A stretch of DNA of 64,000 nt from assembly GCA_964385465.1 (NCBI GenBank), contig CAYLPJ010000003.1, forward strand, positions 217,741-281,740, in the 5' to 3' direction. The DNA comes from CAYLPJ01 sp964385465 (GTDB taxonomy: Bacteria > Planctomycetota > Phycisphaerae > SM23-33). Shown here piece after piece: positions 44,255 through 53,218 of this stretch (positions are counted from its first letter, which is position 1; the number at the start of each line of letters is the position of its first letter). Made by a program: the position numbers and the translations under genes. The notes below the pieces were generated by a model, which was given only the letters and a program-made list of their open reading frames with translations, was not told where the DNA came from and made no database searches.

Positions 44255-47200
44255 ATGCGCCATGCACGCAGCCTCGCGATCGGCACCACGCTCTGTCTCG
44301 TTCTGGCCGGCCTGCTGGCCGCACCGGCCGGGGCGGCCCCCAAGGCCGAAGGCATCCTGAACGCCGCCGGCGTGGAGGGCGGATTCGTCGTCCACGTCGG
44401 ATGCGGTGTCGGCAAGCTGCCGGGCGAGCTGGCCGACGGGAAGAAACCCATTCTCGTCCAGGGACTCGCGGCGGACCTGGAGACCGTCGCCGCCGCGAGG
44501 GAGCAGGTCCTCTCGGCCGGGGGGGCGGGTGCGGCGTCGGTCGCGGCCTTCGACGGCGAGAACCTGCCCTACGTCGACAGCCTGGTGAACCTGCTGGTGA
44601 TCTCCGACGCCGGTGGGCTGTCGGCCGACGAGGTCCGCCGCGTGCTGGTCCCCGAGGGCGCGGCGCTGCTGGCCGACGGCCAGAAGATCGCCGGCCTGGC
44701 CGCCAGGCCTGCCAAGGGCCTCGACGGCTGGACGATGTATGTCAAGCCCCGCCCCGAGGCGATCGACGAGTGGACGCACTTCCTCCACGACCCGGCCGGG
44801 ACGTCGGTCTCGAAGGACACGCTGGCCGGGCACCCGCGAGGCCTGCGGTGGGCGGGCGGACCGTTCTGGGCACGCAGCCACGAGCACACCGCCAGCATGA
44901 ACGCCATGGTCTCGGCGGCGGGGCGCGTGTTCTACGTCATGGACGAGGGGCCGACGGAGTCCATCCAGCTCCCCGCCGAGAACACACTGACCGCCCGCGA
45001 CGCCTTCAACGGCGTGGTGCTGTGGAAGCGCCCCCTGCCGAACTGGTGGAACCACCTCTACCCGCTCAAGAGCGGTCCCGGCTGGCTGCCCCGCCGGCTG
45101 GTCGCCGTCGGCGACCGCGTGTTCCTCGCCCCGGGCAACGGCGAGAAGCTGCTGTGCCTCGACGCCGCCAGCGGCAAGGTCCTGCACGAATACGACGGCA
45201 CGGCCGACACGTTCGAGCTGATCGTCTCCGACGGCGTGATCTTCGCGGCGGTGGATCCGAACGCCAGGCCGGTGGACTATCGCCAGGAGAACGCCAACTG
45301 CTGGCGGGAGCGTGACCGGGCCAGCCGGCTGTGGGCGTGGCGGCGCGACCGGGACGTCCGCAAGCTGACGGCGATCGACGCCGGCAGCGGCAAGGTGATC
45401 TGGCAGAAGCGGATGCCGGTGGCGCCGATCACCCTGGCCGCCAACGAGAGGATGGTCTGCCTTCACGACGGGCAGGACATCGTCGCGCTGGACCGCAAGG
45501 GCGGCAAGGAACTGTGGCGGACGAAGGTCGCGTCGATGGACAGCATCCGCACCGGCTACGCCGGCCCGCGGGTGGTCCTCGAGGGCGATCGCGTGCTCTT
45601 CTCGCCGATGGGCCGCATGTTCGCCCTCTCGGCGGAGACGGGGAAAGTCCTGTGGTCCGTGGACAAGAAGCCGCGGTCGGGCCACTACAGCCTGGAGGAC
45701 TTCTACGTCCTCGGCGACGAAGTGTGGGTCCTGGAGCGGAGCAACAAGGGGGCGTTCACGGTCTACAATCTCGGGGACGGCAAGGTCGCCCGGAAGGTCC
45801 AGAACCCCATCCGGTCGTTCTACATTCATCAGCGCTGCTACCCGGGGCGAGCGACCGAGAAGGTGTTCCTTCCCCCGATGATGGGCATCCAGGTCTACGA
45901 GCGGGAGACGGACACGTGGACCAACAACCACTGGGTCCGCGGCGGGTGCATCTACGGGGTGATGCCCGCAAACGGCATGGTCTACGCGACACCGCACGCC
46001 TGCGCGTGCTACTACCAGTCCAAGCTCAACGGCTTCAACGGCCTGGCGCCCGAACCGCAGAATGCCGAGGCGCCGCCGGCCGGGAAGCGGCTGCTGAAGG
46101 GCCCGGCGTACGACCAGGCCGAGCCGAAGGCGACCTATCCGGCGTCGTCGTGGCCGGCGTTCCGGCATGACAGCGCGCGGACGGGCTACGCGAGGACCGA
46201 CGTGCCCGCGCACGTCGCACCGGGTTGGCGCCGCAAGGTGGGGTCCAAGCTCAGCCAGCCGGTCGTCGCCGGCGGCAGGCTGTACGTGGCCGCGGTGAAC
46301 GAGCACACCGTCTACGCCCTCGACGCGGCGTCGGGCAAGGAACTGTGGCATTACGTCGCAGGCGGGCGGGTGGACTCGCCCCCGACGCTGCACGGCGGGC
46401 TGGCCCTCTTCGGCTGTGCCGACGGCTGCATCTACGCACTCCGCGCCGCCGACGGGCAGCTCGCCTGGCGATTCCGCGCGGCGCCCAGCGACCGCAAGGT
46501 GATCTCCTACGGCCAGCCCGAGTCCGTCTGGCCGATCTCCGGCAGCGTGCTGGTCCAGCGCGACCCCGCATCCGGGCAGGCGAAGCTGTACTGCGTGGCC
46601 GGTCGGTCGATGTTCCTCGACGGCGGGCTGCGGATGGTTGTTCTCAACCCGCGCACCGGCGGGCTGATCGCCGAGAACGTCATGGACCGCGACGTGCCCG
46701 ACTCCGACAAGAAGCTCGACGACCTGATGATGGGCAAGCACATGCCCGTCGCCATGCCGGACATCCTGTCCAGCGACGGCAAGTACGTGTACATGAAGTC
46801 CCAGACGTTCACGATGGACGGCAAGCGGGTCCGCGTGCGGCCGCAGCGGCCGGACACGCAGTACGACGAGGAAGTGCACCTGTTCTCGCCGATCTCGTTC
46901 CTGGACGACGGGTGGCATCAGCGGACGTACTGGATCTACGGCCGGGCCGCCGGCGAGGGCTGGGCGGAGTTCCAGTTCCCCCCCAAGCGCGTGCCGTGCG
47001 GACGCATCATGTGCATCGACGAGAAGAACGCCTACTCCTACGGTCGCGATCCCGAGCTTCTGTGCAACACGTCGGTGACCGAGTACCGGCTGTTCAGCGC
47101 CCTGAAGGAGCCGAAGCGGAAAGTGGTCCAGCCCCGGTTGGAGGGCAAGTGGATCAAGAGCAAGCGCCGCACGGACAAGAGAGACCTGCTGGTCTCCAAT

Positions 47201-47593
47201 TCCGTGGACTGGCATTCGCTGGCCAAGAAGCCGGCGGAGAGGCTCAGCGCCCTGGACTATAACTGGCTCCACGAGGAGCCGGCCGTCATGCCCCGGGCGA
47301 TGGTCCTGGCCAACGACCTGTTGTTCCTGATCGGCTGGCGCGACGTGGTGGACGAGAAGGCCATGTGGGGCCGGTCGAACGAGAAGGAGTTCCGGGAGAA
47401 GATGGCCGAGCAGGCCGCCTGGATGGCCGGCCGCAACGGCAGCGTGATGCAGGTCTACTCCAAGACCGACGGTGAGAAGGTCGCCGAGCAGACGCTCCCG
47501 TGCGCGCCGACGTTCGACGGCCTGATCGCCGCCGAGGGCAGACTGTACCTTTCCACCACGGACGGCGAGATCCTCTGTTTCACCGGGAAATAG
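44255..47593 (+). CDS. Secreted PQQ-type beta-propeller protein with methyltransferase-like N-terminus (copy 1)
   Basis: An 1112-aa exported protein. Signal peptide about 1-27. Residues about 30-150 look like a Rossmann methyltransferase fold (FVVHVGCGVGKL as motif I, then LPYVDSLVNLLVI). The rest is pyrrolo-quinoline-quinone/BamB-like propeller repeats (LCLDAASGKVLHEYDG, VYALDAASGKELWHYVAGG, TTDGEILCFTG). No CxxCH haem motif is seen. A 44% or so similar paralog follows 26 bp later. The function is unknown; related domain layouts are common in Planctomycetes. Confidence 0.8.
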   Translation: MRHARSLAIGTTLCLVLAGLLAAPAGAAPKAEGILNAAGVEGGFVVHVGCGVGKLPGELADGKKPILVQGLAADLETVAAAREQVLSAGGAGAASVAAFDGENLPYVDSLVNLLVISDAGGLSADEVRRVLVPEGAALLADGQKIAGLAARPAKGLDGWTMYVKPRPEAIDEWTHFLHDPAGTSVSKDTLAGHPRGLRWAGGPFWARSHEHTASMNAMVSAAGRVFYVMDEGPTESIQLPAENTLTARDAFNGVVLWKRPLPNWWNHLYPLKSGPGWLPRRLVAVGDRVFLAPGNGEKLLCLDAASGKVLHEYDGTADTFELIVSDGVIFAAVDPNARPVDYRQENANCWRERDRASRLWAWRRDRDVRKLTAIDAGSGKVIWQKRMPVAPITLAANERMVCLHDGQDIVALDRKGGKELWRTKVASMDSIRTGYAGPRVVLEGDRVLFSPMGRMFALSAETGKVLWSVDKKPRSGHYSLEDFYVLGDEVWVLERSNKGAFTVYNLGDGKVARKVQNPIRSFYIHQRCYPGRATEKVFLPPMMGIQVYERETDTWTNNHWVRGGCIYGVMPANGMVYATPHACACYYQSKLNGFNGLAPEPQNAEAPPAGKRLLKGPAYDQAEPKATYPASSWPAFRHDSARTGYARTDVPAHVAPGWRRKVGSKLSQPVVAGGRLYVAAVNEHTVYALDAASGKELWHYVAGGRVDSPPTLHGGLALFGCADGCIYALRAADGQLAWRFRAAPSDRKVISYGQPESVWPISGSVLVQRDPASGQAKLYCVAGRSMFLDGGLRMVVLNPRTGGLIAENVMDRDVPDSDKKLDDLMMGKHMPVAMPDILSSDGKYVYMKSQTFTMDGKRVRVRPQRPDTQYDEEVHLFSPISFLDDGWHQRTYWIYGRAAGEGWAEFQFPPKRVPCGRIMCIDEKNAYSYGRDPELLCNTSVTEYRLFSALKEPKRKVVQPRLEGKWIKSKRRTDKRDLLVSNSVDWHSLAKKPAERLSALDYNWLHEEPAVMPRAMVLANDLLFLIGWRDVVDEKAMWGRSNEKEFREKMAEQAAWMAGRNGSVMQVYSKTDGEKVAEQTLPCAPTFDGLIAAEGRLYLSTTDGEILCFTGK

Positions 47594-47619
47594 CCCGAAC
47601 CCCACAAAGGGAGAACGGT

Positions 47620-50600
47620 ATGCGTTCACTACAGAAGACGGCGGCTGCGCTGATGGCGGCCGTCGCGGTGGCGGGATCGGCCCGCGCGGAGACCGCCGAG
47701 GAAATCCTCACATCCGCCGGCGCACGGGACGGGCTCGTGGTGCATGTCGGGTGCGGCCGGGGGGAGCTGACGGCCCGGCTGGCCGGCGACGGCCGGTTCG
47801 TGCACGGCCTCGACAGCGACCCGGGCAACGTGGCGAAGGCCCGGGAGGCCCTGGGCGCGACGGACCGGGCGGGCGCGGCGGCCTTCGCGGTCTACGACGG
47901 GCGGCATCTCCCGTACGTGGAGAACCTGGTGAACCTGCTGGTCGCCGACGGCGGCCTCGGCGACGTGCCGATGGCGGAGGTGCTGCGCGTTCTCGCCCCG
48001 CGGGGCGTGGCGTACGTCAAGGCCGGCGGCAAGTGGACGCGCACGGTCAAGCCTGTGCCCGACGCCATCGACGACTGGCCGCACTACCTGCACGGGCCGG
48101 ACAACAATGCCGTCGCCCGCGACAGCATCGTCGGCCCGCCCCGTCACACACAGTGGGTTGGCGGACCGGCGTTTTCCCGCAGTCACGAGATCAACTCCAG
48201 CATGGCCGCGATGGTGTCCGCCGGCGGGCGCCTGTTCTACATATGGGACGAGGGGCCCACGGCGATCACCCACAATCGCCTGCCGCCAAAGTGGCGGCTC
48301 ATCGCCCGCGACGCGTTCAACGGCGCGATTCTGTGGAAGCGCCCGATGCCGGAGTGGGGCTGGCGGCAGTGGCACGCGGAGGGACGCTGGGACGACCCCC
48401 GCGAACGGGCCAAGATGCTCCGTCACCTCCCTTCCACACTTCCACGCCGCCTCGTCGGCGCCGAGGACCGCGTGTTCGTGACCCTGGGCTACGCCGCACC
48501 GGTCACCGTGCTGGACGCCGCCACCGGCGAGGTGCTGCGCGAGCTGAAGGGCACGGCGCCGACCGACGAGCTGCTCTACAGCGAGGGCGTGCTGGTCCTC
48601 CGCGTCCGCACCGCCGACAGCCCGCCGGAACGCGATGTGTGGAACAAGCTCTCGGAGCCGGCGCGGGGGCGCGTGATGGTCGTGGACCCCGAGTCGGGGG
48701 AGGTGCGGTGGCGGGGCGAGCCGGACGAGATGGCCCCGCTCACGCTCGCCGCGCGGAACGGGCGTGTGTACTACTACGACTACGAGCGAATCGTGTGCCT
48801 GAGCCTCAAGGACGGGCGCGAACTGTGGCGGACCGAGCCGGTCGCGGCCCGGACGGGGCATCGCGGTACGGCGGGCACGCTGGTCGCCCGCGACGACGAG
48901 GTGCTGCTGGCCACGTACCCGGGCCGGGGCGAGTCCGGTCACCTCTACGCCTTCTCGGCCGAGACGGGCAAGGTCCTGTGGAAGGGCCCCAAGCACGCCG
49001 GACCGGGGATTACCAACCCGCCGGACCTGTTCGTCGCCGGCGGGCTCGTCTGGGCAGGGGAGCGCCCGCAGAAGGACGTCTGGGCGAAGACCGAGCTCCG
49101 GCGCGAGGGCTATGACCCGGCCACGGGCAAGCCGCAGCGGGAGGTCGTCGTTCCCAAGCTGATCAGTTGGGGGCATCACTACCGCTGCTACCGCAGCAAG
49201 GCCACCGAGCGGTTCCTGCTGCTGCCGAAGCGCGGCGTGGAGTTCGTGGACCTCGCCGGCAGCGACCACATGCGCAACGACTGGCTGCGGGCGCCGTGCA
49301 TCTACGGCATGCTGCCGACCAACGGCCTGCTGTACGTCGCGCCGCACCCGTGCGTGTGCTACCAGGGCGTGCTGCTGTCGAACTTCAACGCCCTCGCCGG
49401 CAAGGCCGCCAGGACGCCCGCGCCGGAGCCGGCCGGGCGGCTCCGCAAGGGCCCGGCCTACGGCAAGGCCGGGGGCGCGGGGGCCGGCGGGCCCGGCCCG
49501 GGCGACTGGCCCAGCTATCGTCATGACGGCCTGCGGAGCGGCGCGACGCCGGCGGCGGTGGCGGGGATCGAGGGGCAGCGCTGGTCGGTGCAGCTCCGCG
49601 AGCCGCTGACTCCGCCGGTCGTCGCGGGGGGGCGGGCGCTGGTCGCGGAGATCGATGCGCACACCCTCCACGCCCTCGATGCCGAGACGGGCGAGCGCCG
49701 ATGGCGATACGTCGCCGGCGGGCGGATCGACTCCCCGCCGACCGTCCACGGGCCTCGGGTGCTGCTGGGCTCCAACGACGGGATGGTCACCTGCCTCCGC
49801 CTCGCCGACGGGGAGATGGTATGGCAGTTCCTCGCCGCCCCGGGCGACCGCCGCGTGATGGCCTTCGGGCAGGTCGAATCCGCCTGGCCGGTGCCCGGCA
49901 GCGTGCTGATCCAGAAGGACGCCACGCAGCAGCCCCCCGGGGCGGTGGCGTACGTCTCCGCCGGGCGGTCGTCCTTCCTCGATGGGGGCATTCGCCTGTA
50001 CGGCCTGGACCCGGCGACAGGCAAGGTCCTCCACCGCCAGGGCCTCGCGGGCCCCTGGCCGGACCCGATGAAGGACAAGGGCGGCGCGGGCTACATGGAC
50101 GGCTCGAAGGCGGACATCCTCGTCGGCGACGGCGCGGATATCTACTTGTTCCAGGAACGGTTGCGCAGCGACCTGACCCGCGACCCGGCCCCCATGCAGA
50201 AGCCCGCCAAGGAGCACGGCGGTTTCCGCGTGTACCCCCGGGCAAAGGATCGGGGCTCCTCGGGCAAGCGGATCATCACCACCCACGGCTTCCGCAACGG
50301 GACGGACAACGAGGGCAAGTTCTGGACATACGGCGACCGGTGGCCCGGCTGGAGCCGCCACATGGGCGGCGTCGGGCCGTACGGGCAGCTTCTCAGCGTT
50401 GACAAGGACATGCTGTATGGCGTCCACGTGTTCACCGAGTCCGTCCGCGTCCGCCGGGGGAGGCACAAGGGGGGCGGCCACGGCCAGAGGCTGTTCGCCC
50501 GCGGCTACAAGGAAAAGAAGGACCGCTGGTCGCAGTTCGTCCCCGTGCGGGTCCGCGGGCTGGTGCTGGCCGGGAAGAAGCTGTTCTTCGCCGGGACGCC

Positions 50601-50802
50601 CGACGTGATCCCACCCGACGACCCGCTCGCCGCCATCGAGGGGCGGCGCGGGGCCGTGCTGTGGGCCGTCTCGGCCAAGGACGGAGCCAAGCTCGCCGAG
50701 CGCAAGCTTCCCGCCCCGCCGATCTACGACGGGCTGATCGCCGCCGGCGGGCGGCTGCTGGTGAGCACCACCGACGGCCGGCTTATCTGCCTCGGCGAAT
50801 GA
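47620..50802 (+). CDS. Secreted PQQ-type beta-propeller protein with methyltransferase-like N-terminus (copy 2)
   Basis: A 1060-aa paralog of the upstream gene with the same plan: signal peptide about 1-22 (AAVAVAGSARA), a methyltransferase-like fold at about 25-140 (LVVHVGCGRGELTARLAG, VHGLDSDPGNV), then propeller repeats (VTVLDAATGEVLREL, LHALDAETGERRWRYVAGG, STTDGRLICLGE). The ATG at 47620 follows AAAGGGAG; the frame is open further upstream inside copy 1. Both copies share WPHYLHGP/WTHFLHDP and RDAFNGAxLWKRP motifs, so they arose by tandem duplication and diverged strongly. Confidence 0.8.
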   Translation: MRSLQKTAAALMAAVAVAGSARAETAEEILTSAGARDGLVVHVGCGRGELTARLAGDGRFVHGLDSDPGNVAKAREALGATDRAGAAAFAVYDGRHLPYVENLVNLLVADGGLGDVPMAEVLRVLAPRGVAYVKAGGKWTRTVKPVPDAIDDWPHYLHGPDNNAVARDSIVGPPRHTQWVGGPAFSRSHEINSSMAAMVSAGGRLFYIWDEGPTAITHNRLPPKWRLIARDAFNGAILWKRPMPEWGWRQWHAEGRWDDPRERAKMLRHLPSTLPRRLVGAEDRVFVTLGYAAPVTVLDAATGEVLRELKGTAPTDELLYSEGVLVLRVRTADSPPERDVWNKLSEPARGRVMVVDPESGEVRWRGEPDEMAPLTLAARNGRVYYYDYERIVCLSLKDGRELWRTEPVAARTGHRGTAGTLVARDDEVLLATYPGRGESGHLYAFSAETGKVLWKGPKHAGPGITNPPDLFVAGGLVWAGERPQKDVWAKTELRREGYDPATGKPQREVVVPKLISWGHHYRCYRSKATERFLLLPKRGVEFVDLAGSDHMRNDWLRAPCIYGMLPTNGLLYVAPHPCVCYQGVLLSNFNALAGKAARTPAPEPAGRLRKGPAYGKAGGAGAGGPGPGDWPSYRHDGLRSGATPAAVAGIEGQRWSVQLREPLTPPVVAGGRALVAEIDAHTLHALDAETGERRWRYVAGGRIDSPPTVHGPRVLLGSNDGMVTCLRLADGEMVWQFLAAPGDRRVMAFGQVESAWPVPGSVLIQKDATQQPPGAVAYVSAGRSSFLDGGIRLYGLDPATGKVLHRQGLAGPWPDPMKDKGGAGYMDGSKADILVGDGADIYLFQERLRSDLTRDPAPMQKPAKEHGGFRVYPRAKDRGSSGKRIITTHGFRNGTDNEGKFWTYGDRWPGWSRHMGGVGPYGQLLSVDKDMLYGVHVFTESVRVRRGRHKGGGHGQRLFARGYKEKKDRWSQFVPVRVRGLVLAGKKLFFAGTPDVIPPDDPLAAIEGRRGAVLWAVSAKDGAKLAERKLPAPPIYDGLIAAGGRLLVSTTDGRLICLGE

Positions 50803-51336
50803 GGTCCCGGCGTCCCCGGTGGTGGTGTCAGCCGCCCACGCGAGCCCTCGTGCGACGGGCTTCGGGGGGGGCTTTGGCCACTCGTCTGCCGGGCCGGGAG
50901 GGCTCCCATCGCCGATTGCAGATGAGCGTAGCCGGGAGAAGCCCTCGCGCTGGTAAAGCATATAAGTCTTGCTTTTATGTGGACTTACTATGTGCATCGC
51001 CGAAGGGCTCAGTCTGGCGGACCCGCCGTCTCCCGGCGGTGGCGGTGGCGGGTGCGGACCGCCGGGGGCAGGATTCTCCTTTATCGCAAGGCCGCGATCT
51101 GCATAATGAAGCAGCTTGCAAGTGCGACAGGATGCGACAGAGGCCCGGTTGTTGGCAATCCGGGCCTCCTCGACGCCGGCGGCATGGGGACGCCGGCGAG
51201 ACGGAGCATGGATGGGGGCATCGCACCCTGCACCCGTGGCCGAGACGGCGGACGGCGGGCAGCGTCCCGTGACGTCCGGCGGCCCCGGGACGACGGGGCC
51301 CCAAAGGGCCTCAACTTCCCCGGCAGGAGACGGTTT
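50803..51336 (+). promoter_or_regulatory. Leader region of the CODH/ACS operon
   Basis: No gene is visible in this 534-bp gap. An AT-rich island at 50951-50993 is unusual in this GC-rich DNA and holds an inverted repeat TAAGTC (50963) / GACTTA (50982). Further down, AGGCCCGG (51141-51148) pairs with CCGGGCCT (51160-51167), and CGCCGGC / GCCGGCG pair near 51174-51200. AGGAGA at 51325-51330 is the ribosome binding site of cooC. This fits a promoter plus structured leader; no riboswitch consensus was recognised. Confidence 0.5.
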
Positions 51337-52125
51337 CTGAAACTGGCGATCTCTGGAAAAGGCGGGGTGGGCAAGTCGACGGTGTCGGCCGGTCTGGCGC
51401 TGCTGCTGGCGCGGCGCGGCGAGCGCGTGCTGGCCGTGGACGCCGACCCCGACGCGAACCTCGCCGCGGCGCTGGGCATCCCGGAGTCGCTGCGCCGCCA
51501 GATCGTGCCGATCTCCCAGCGCAAGGCGCTGGTCGAGGAACGGACCGGCGCGAAGGTGAATCAGTACGGGCAGATGTTCAAACTGAACCCGGAGGTCTCG
51601 GACATCGCCGAAACCTGCGGCTGCCCTCACGAGGGGGTGGACCTGCTGGTCCTCGGCGCCGTCGCCGAGGGCGGAGGGGGGTGTGCCTGCCCCGAGAGCG
51701 TCCTGCTCCGCGCGCTGGTCAGCGACCTCGTGCTGCACAAACGCGAGGCCCTGATCCTGGACATGGAGGCCGGCGTCGAGCACCTCGGCCGGGCTACCGC
51801 CCGCGGGGTGGATACCATGCTTGTGGTGGTCGAGCCCGGGCGGCGTTCGCTGGACACGGCCCTTCGCGTGCGAGAGATGGCCGGCGCGATCGGCGTCGGC
51901 GACGTATGCGCGGTGGCGAACAAGGTATTCGGCGAGGAGGACGAGGCCTTCCTTCGCGAAGGCCTCGGCGAGGTCGAGCTGATCGGCTCGATCCCGTTCT
52001 CCCGCGACCTGCTGGCCGCCGACCGCGACGGCCGACACGTGCTGGATTGCGGCGACGCGGACGTTTCGGCCGCTGTGGAGCGGCTGCTGGACCGCCTTAC
52101 CGCCCGGACCCCGACGTCTTCGTAA
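51337..52125 (+). CDS. cooC: CooC-type nickel-insertion ATPase (first copy), probable CTG start
   Basis: A 262-aa P-loop ATPase of the CooC/AcsF family that matures CODH or ACS metal clusters. The P-loop is ISGKGGVGKST, followed by LAVDADPDANLA. A Cys-x-Cys (GGCACPES) corresponds to the metal-binding pair of CooC. No ATG, GTG or TTG lies at the right place: CTG at 51337 gives the family N-terminus (LKLAISGKG) and has AGGAGA 6 nt upstream. Relatives start with M-K-I/L-A. It is the first gene of the CODH/ACS operon. Confidence 0.85.
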   Translation: MKLAISGKGGVGKSTVSAGLALLLARRGERVLAVDADPDANLAAALGIPESLRRQIVPISQRKALVEERTGAKVNQYGQMFKLNPEVSDIAETCGCPHEGVDLLVLGAVAEGGGGCACPESVLLRALVSDLVLHKREALILDMEAGVEHLGRATARGVDTMLVVVEPGRRSLDTALRVREMAGAIGVGDVCAVANKVFGEEDEAFLREGLGEVELIGSIPFSRDLLAADRDGRHVLDCGDADVSAAVERLLDRLTARTPTSS

Positions 52126-52141
52126 GAGGAGAGACCCTTCG

Positions 52142-53218
52142 ATGGCATTCCAACCCCGATTCCTCGCCACGGCGGTGGGCAGCATGCCCCACGCCGACGC
52201 CGACCGCGCCCTGGAGGTGATCTTCGGCGCGATCCCGGACGCCCCGATCTGGCCGCAGTTGTCCGGGCGCGACCTCAACGAGCAGATGGAGATCCAGTAT
52301 TCCGAGGGAATGCCCCGGCGGGTGGTCGACCGCGAGAACGGCCGGATGTACTTCGACACGTCCGGCGACTACAGCGACGACATCGCGGCCTTCTACGAGA
52401 CGTACATGCTGGCGATGGACCCCGACGACGGGACGGGAGATTGCTCGGCGATGGCGATCTCCGAGGACCACGCCGCGGGGCTCTACGCCCTGGAGGCCCG
52501 CCTCAAGGCCGAGGGGGGCAAGCGCCCGTTCGTGAAGGTCCAGACGACCGGCCCGTGCTCGTTCACGCTGACCATCGTCGACGAGAACAAGCGGTCGCTG
52601 TTCTACAATGAGGAGTTCCGCGACGTCGTGGTCAAGGCCCTGGCGATGAAGTGCCGCTGGCAGATCCAGAAATTCCGCCCCTACGCCGAGCAGGTGATCT
52701 GCTTCATCGACGAGCCGATCCTCTCGGGCTTCGGCAGCAGCACCTACGTCGCCGTGCAGCGCGAGGACGTGGTGGCGCTGATCGGCGAGGCGGTCGAGGC
52801 CGTCCACGCCGAGGGTGCCCTCGCCGGCGTGCACTGCTGCGGCAACACCGAGTGGAGCCTGCTGACCGATGCGGGCGTGGACATCATCAACTTCGACGCC
52901 TACGGCTACGGCGAGACGATCGCGATGTACGGCGAGCAGATTCGCGCCCACCTCCAGGCGGGCAAGGTCCTGGCGTGGGGCGTGGTGCCCACCAGCGAGG
53001 AGGTCCGCGACCAGACGCCGGCCGGGCTGGCCGACGTGTACAACCGCCAGGCGGACAACCTGGCCGAGTCGTGCGACATCGACCGCGAGCTGATCGCGGC
53101 CCAGACGATCATCACGCCGTCCTGCGGCACCGGCTCGATGAGCGTGCCGGACGCCGAGAAGGTCTTCCAGCTCAACGGCGAGCTGGCGGCGTTTCTCAAG
53201 GAGAGACAGGGAGCCTGA
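52142..53218 (+). CDS. MetE C-terminal/UroD-like methyltransferase, possible corrinoid-dependent methionine synthase
   Basis: A 358-aa TIM-barrel protein of the methionine synthase II/uroporphyrinogen decarboxylase superfamily (FLATAVGSMPHADADRAL). Candidate zinc ligands are His and Cys in GVHCCGNTEW and a late Cys in TPSCGTG, like the His-Cys-Glu-Cys set of MetE. It lacks the folate-binding N-terminal half of full MetE. Folate-independent short methionine synthases, some proposed to take methyl from the corrinoid iron-sulfur protein, share this layout. Its place inside the CODH/ACS operon supports that donor. Alternatively it is a corrinoid methyltransferase of unknown acceptor. Confidence 0.75.
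   Translation: MAFQPRFLATAVGSMPHADADRALEVIFGAIPDAPIWPQLSGRDLNEQMEIQYSEGMPRRVVDRENGRMYFDTSGDYSDDIAAFYETYMLAMDPDDGTGDCSAMAISEDHAAGLYALEARLKAEGGKRPFVKVQTTGPCSFTLTIVDENKRSLFYNEEFRDVVVKALAMKCRWQIQKFRPYAEQVICFIDEPILSGFGSSTYVAVQREDVVALIGEAVEAVHAEGALAGVHCCGNTEWSLLTDAGVDIINFDAYGYGETIAMYGEQIRAHLQAGKVLAWGVVPTSEEVRDQTPAGLADVYNRQADNLAESCDIDRELIAAQTIITPSCGTGSMSVPDAEKVFQLNGELAAFLKERQGA

Noticed and set aside
44255..50802. Multihaem cytochrome or PQQ alcohol dehydrogenase.
   Set aside because: No CxxCH haem motif and no recognisable quinoprotein dehydrogenase active-site set; only generic propeller repeats are visible.
50803..51336. Cobalamin riboswitch upstream of the CODH/ACS operon.
   Set aside because: Hairpins are present, but the conserved B12-box core was not recognisable.
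47629..52359. A 1,576-codon minus-strand open frame opposite the propeller protein and CooC.
   Set aside because: Same GC-bias shadow effect; no start site or family match.
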